Source: Oscillospiraceae bacterium (lineage in GTDB: Bacteria > Bacillota > Clostridia > Oscillospirales > Oscillospiraceae). From it: a DNA stretch of 6,259 nt. A program made the position numbers and the translations under genes. Positions 4,801-6,259 of the stretch are shown in pieces; position 1 is the first letter of the stretch; every line of letters begins with the position of its first letter. The notes beneath the pieces were generated by a model. The model had not been told where the DNA came from, searched no databases, and saw only the letters and a list, made by a program, of their open reading frames with translations. The stretch covers positions 1-6,259 of the forward strand of contig JAFXBH010000015.1 of assembly GCA_017521875.1 (NCBI GenBank), given 5' to 3'.

Positions 4801-6259
4801 TTCAGATGATGACAGCGGGTAAGGGTACTGTGTTTGTCAACGGAGCGCAGTTGGAAAACAATCCTTACGCCAACGCCTACAATATGCTGGAAAATGGCAA
4901 CTTCGAGGACATTCGAGGTTGGGAACTGAGTGGGGGAGCGTTCTATACCGCCGGAACCAGATTCAATATGAGTGCCTCTATGATGGTCTCCGGAAACCTT
5001 GATACCAAACGGGGTGTTTCCCAAAAGGTATATGTGCGGAAAGGCAGCAATACCCGTGAGACCTTTATCCTCTCCGGCTGGGCCAAGGGCTACGGCCTGC
5101 CCAACCATGAACGTGAGGGCGTGAACACACCCACCTTCCGACTCCGTGCAGATATTAAGTATAAGAATCTTTGGCAGGTGGAAACCCACACAGCGGATTT
5201 CTCCCCCTGCACAGAAGAGTGGCAATTGGCATCTGTAGAATTTGCCAAGCAGAAGGCTGTGGAAATCGAGTACATTACGGTATACTGCGACTATGACTAC
5301 AACACCGGTACGGCATACTTTGATGATATTCAACTTGTCCGCAGCAGTCTGGAAACCGGTCTTTCTGCTTCCGACTTTGTTGTAGAAAGCACAGGTGTTT
5401 CCGATGACAATGAACTGGCAGAAGAAACCGCCGATACCTCCCCTGACTTTAGCGAGGCGAAAGACGGATTCGGCAACGCCCTGACGGAGACCACCTTCAC
5501 CGACGGTGAGTTTGGTACTATCTACCGGGCATTTGGCTACAATCTGAATTGCGACAATTTGGAAAATGCGGGTAACGACCTGTTGTTGGAAATTGACGCC
5601 TGGGGCAATAAGACTACCTATACAGTGGACGCACAAACTTCCCGCAGCAAGGAAGTGGTGGATCGCTGCGGCAACAAGACTGCCTACGAGTATGATAACT
5701 CCGGCAGAACTACCAAGGTAACCAGCGCAAAGCCGCAGTATGACGACAACGGCAATAAGAAGACCGATGCCGACGGCAATGTGATTTATGAGGATATTGC
5801 CAATGTCTCCTACGCCTATGACGCATTTGACAACATGACCGAGATCGTTCGTGGCGACGGTATGAAGTATGTCCTTGCCTATAACCAGTTCCACAATCTG
5901 GAATCCATTGGTATTCAAGGTAAGGGAGAGCAGTTGATCCGGTACGACTATAAGAATGGCAACGGCCGTCTAAAGGCTATGACCTATGCCAACGGCCATA
6001 CCATGAAAGCGACCTATAACAGCATCGGTCAGATGATTGCAGAGAAGTGGTATAATCCCTCCAATGAACTTACCGCTCACTACAAATATGTGTACGACGG
6101 TCAGGGCAATATCGTGCAGTCTCTTGATATTACCAATGAGAAATGCTATAATTATGAGTACGAGGAAGGCAGATTGGTGCGTGCTACCGAGGCGAATGTT
6201 GCATTCTCCGGTGAGGTGGTAACCTCTAAGGCGGTAGTGAATACTGTCAGGTATTACTA
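1890..6259 (+). CDS. WapA/Rhs-type YD-repeat protein with DNRLRE and carbohydrate-binding-like modules; 3' end outside the window
   Basis: I translated this frame line by line and found 1456 codons without a stop up to the right edge. Residues 1-50 are very acidic (14 D/E against 3 K) and contain no signal peptide. From about 51, a WapA-like N-terminal region opens with LREENRKVFYMSDGSEQAVFY and ends at FPVVIDPQI (287-294). A DNRLRE-type domain spans about 293-474 (KRMYMRFNMP, IKKAELKFYQ). The Rhs-entry region starts near 481 (ELGRFGQGSIDLQCGNLMFE, then NRIPVTIKHLYNS). YD repeats fill about 611-808, two carbohydrate-binding-like modules about 844-1151, and a second YD block runs from about 1190 to the edge. 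Rhs/YD repeats form a hollow shell around a C-terminal toxin in characterised relatives. Here that tip and any immunity gene are beyond the window. The gene has its own ribosome binding site after a terminator. Family assignment is secure, but toxin activity is unknown. Confidence 0.93.
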   Translation, partial: MMKDETFGAEDIYLAPETVTSEDMPEETGGFVDEMTNGDIPVMVETEQKKIVPVGEALDLREENRKVFYMSDGSEQAVFYPETVHVFDGDTNTFEDVDNALMEEEDGKHYVNGKNRFRARFSREEENDVLFSVESGMHRVTVSAKKNGKQRNKGVKYKIHKKTKNAEGTDTLVFTGVQDGADYAYSVTGNGVKENILIKDKTDVYRYGFVIHQENVSGAFDEANKRIGFVSNETGEEVFCIPAPFMTDENGEVSTAVSYEVKNTANGDMILNVVADSQWMNAEDRAFPVVIDPQIQLSNNSAMTTYSWDNGSLYTAFLHTVGTTGCGDGTCNAKRMYMRFNMPSLPRNPRIKKAELKFYQASSSGACYNDPKLGLYRVTDMIVAGNCTPNHNTDLIDFAKMRVGHCEDGEVISYTFDVTTLVDQFNKGEAGLQNLVLKMIDENPVCDNSVMLFGCSSGGIYAPQFIITYESSYGVNTSYRTHTHELGRFGQGSIDLQCGNLMFESEDFSWAGNRIPVTIKHLYNSALGAYQYTGNSGIKLSTADFSAMYVGKGFKLNLMQSMMYTTFQHDGVLQGGYVYMGENGEEIYFKKSDQQKCCDSNSQCYHLYEDVNGGDMLYDPEKRTLKQGDDTYQFDSMGRLIKITDSDDNHMDIAYSSNRITCVTDGAGRDFWFGYSGNYLTSIEAPDDTKILYTYADELLSTITYPDGKKVSITYISNKPASVTLLDAEGNTVYKVAYTFSGSRLASVTEYGSDGTVGVRSTYAYSAASGRTVVETTESKDTEEGETADNAIKTVYTFDDEGNVVSEYVYSQDTGNTGVDGEESGIHPHSGDGGVGVVSNINNLLTGHNFESLTAWPAMPGNCGSFFIGSRTNDPNIKFGRKSLHMTSYEPECGESGVYQVTNILPAGQYTFSAYLRVGGAFSGTDAGAFIRVTDTAGKVLGISERLNQYDTEYTRLIVPFELTNSQSVQVQMMTAGKGTVFVNGAQLENNPYANAYNMLENGNFEDIRGWELSGGAFYTAGTRFNMSASMMVSGNLDTKRGVSQKVYVRKGSNTRETFILSGWAKGYGLPNHEREGVNTPTFRLRADIKYKNLWQVETHTADFSPCTEEWQLASVEFAKQKAVEIEYITVYCDYDYNTGTAYFDDIQLVRSSLETGLSASDFVVESTGVSDDNELAEETADTSPDFSEAKDGFGNALTETTFTDGEFGTIYRAFGYNLNCDNLENAGNDLLLEIDAWGNKTTYTVDAQTSRSKEVVDRCGNKTAYEYDNSGRTTKVTSAKPQYDDNGNKKTDADGNVIYEDIANVSYAYDAFDNMTEIVRGDGMKYVLAYNQFHNLESIGIQGKGEQLIRYDYKNGNGRLKAMTYANGHTMKATYNSIGQMIAEKWYNPSNELTAHYKYVYDGQGNIVQSLDITNEKCYNYEYEEGRLVRATEANVAFSGEVVTSKAVVNTVRYY
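2766..3311 (+). other. Cysteine-rich DNRLRE-type domain within the Rhs-type protein
   Basis: This segment encodes residues 293-474. It follows the VVIDPQI motif that normally ends the WapA-like N-terminal region and carries the usual DNRLRE core: an aromatic run with basic residues (KRMYMRFNMPSLP), IKKAELKFYQ, then YTFDVTTLVDQFNKG. Unusually it contains seven cysteines (C326, C331, C367, C387, C406, C446, C455), with C280, C498, C597, C598 and C604 nearby. The domain type is recognised from pattern only, and its boundaries are approximate. Confidence 0.7.
3720..4313 (+). repeat. First YD-repeat block of the Rhs-type protein
   Basis: Residues 611-808 hold several degenerate YD/Rhs units: YQFDSMGRLIKITD from 632, LYTYADELLSTITYPDG from 692, and YTFDDEGNVVSEY from 796. 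The repeats are protein-level only, because the DNA is too diverged to look like a tandem array. In known structures such units build beta-strands of the cocoon shell. Confidence 0.8.
4419..4862 (+). other. Carbohydrate-binding-like module 1 within the Rhs-type protein
   Basis: Residues 844-991 begin with LLTGHNFESLTAW, the usual opening of CBM_4_9-like jelly-roll modules. They continue with a GRKSLHM strand and VYQVTNILPAGQYTFSAYLR, and close with a FVNGAQLEN strand. The module interrupts the YD-repeat region after a glycine/aspartate-rich linker (about 809-843). The fold is inferred from this strand pattern, and ligand binding is not shown. Confidence 0.65.
4881..5342 (+). other. Carbohydrate-binding-like module 2 within the Rhs-type protein
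   Basis: Residues 998-1151 repeat the plan of module 1: NMLENGNFEDIRGWELSGG opens it, GVSQKVYVRKG and TFILSGWAKGYG lie in the middle, and TAYFDDIQLV closes it. The closing motif is typical of galactose-binding-like jelly rolls. The two modules lie in tandem and appear to be a diverged duplication. Confidence 0.68.
5457..6259 (+). repeat. Second YD-repeat block of the Rhs-type protein, cut by the window edge
   Basis: From residue 1190 the YD pattern resumes (KDGFGNALTETTF, IDAWGNKTTYTVD). It continues with better conserved units such as YEYDNSGRTTKV at 1266, YAYDAFDNMTEIVRGDG near 1308, and YKYVYDGQGNIVQ from 1398. The block is still running at the last base, so the Rhs core end motif and the variable tip are not visible. 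Confidence 0.85.

Noticed and set aside
3762..5918. Long minus-strand open frame of 718 codons
   Set aside because: It is in codon register antisense to the well-supported Rhs-type gene, has no recognisable domains, and is explained by codon bias.

Overview
The window reads as part of a polymorphic-toxin locus from a Gram-positive, probably gut-type Clostridia/Firmicutes bacterium. This placement rests on protein style (bacterial Ig-like Big_2 repeats, a DNRLRE/WapA-like N-terminus, YD repeats with embedded carbohydrate-binding-like modules), strong AGGAGG-type ribosome binding sites and moderate GC. No taxonomic marker gene is present. All supported genes lie on the + strand, and both large genes are cut by the window edges.

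Region 1 (2-1645) is a toxin/immunity-like pair. The 3' end of a large secreted protein (2-1021) has the end of one Ig-like repeat and one complete Big_2 Ig-like domain. It then switches abruptly, at about base 300, to an AT-rich C-terminal tip of unknown activity. After a 15-base gap with a consensus Shine-Dalgarno comes a 202-residue protein (1037-1645) with an N-terminal four-cysteine zinc-ribbon-like motif, two predicted membrane helices and a hydrophilic C-terminal domain. By position and composition it is the candidate immunity protein.

Region 2 (1646-1889) is intergenic. It holds a good Rho-independent terminator (1738-1770), a perfect 14-bp inverted repeat (1795-1827), a consensus -10 box just downstream of that repeat (1830-1835), and the ribosome binding site of the next gene.

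Region 3 (1890-6259) is a single uninterrupted open frame of 1456 codons that runs off the right edge. It encodes a WapA/Rhs-type protein: an acidic N-terminus without a signal peptide, a WapA-like N-terminal region, a cysteine-rich DNRLRE-type domain, an Rhs-entry region, a first YD-repeat block, two tandem carbohydrate-binding-like modules, and a second YD block. Its toxin tip lies beyond the window. Three long minus-strand open frames opposite this gene are codon-register shadows, because the sense gene rarely uses TTA, CTA or TCA.

Working model (inference): two neighbouring contact-dependent or secreted toxin genes, the first with its cognate immunity gene, separated by a terminator and separately transcribed. 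The points most worth following up are the uncharacterised tip with its zinc-ribbon membrane partner, and the apparent loss of the export signal from the second toxin.
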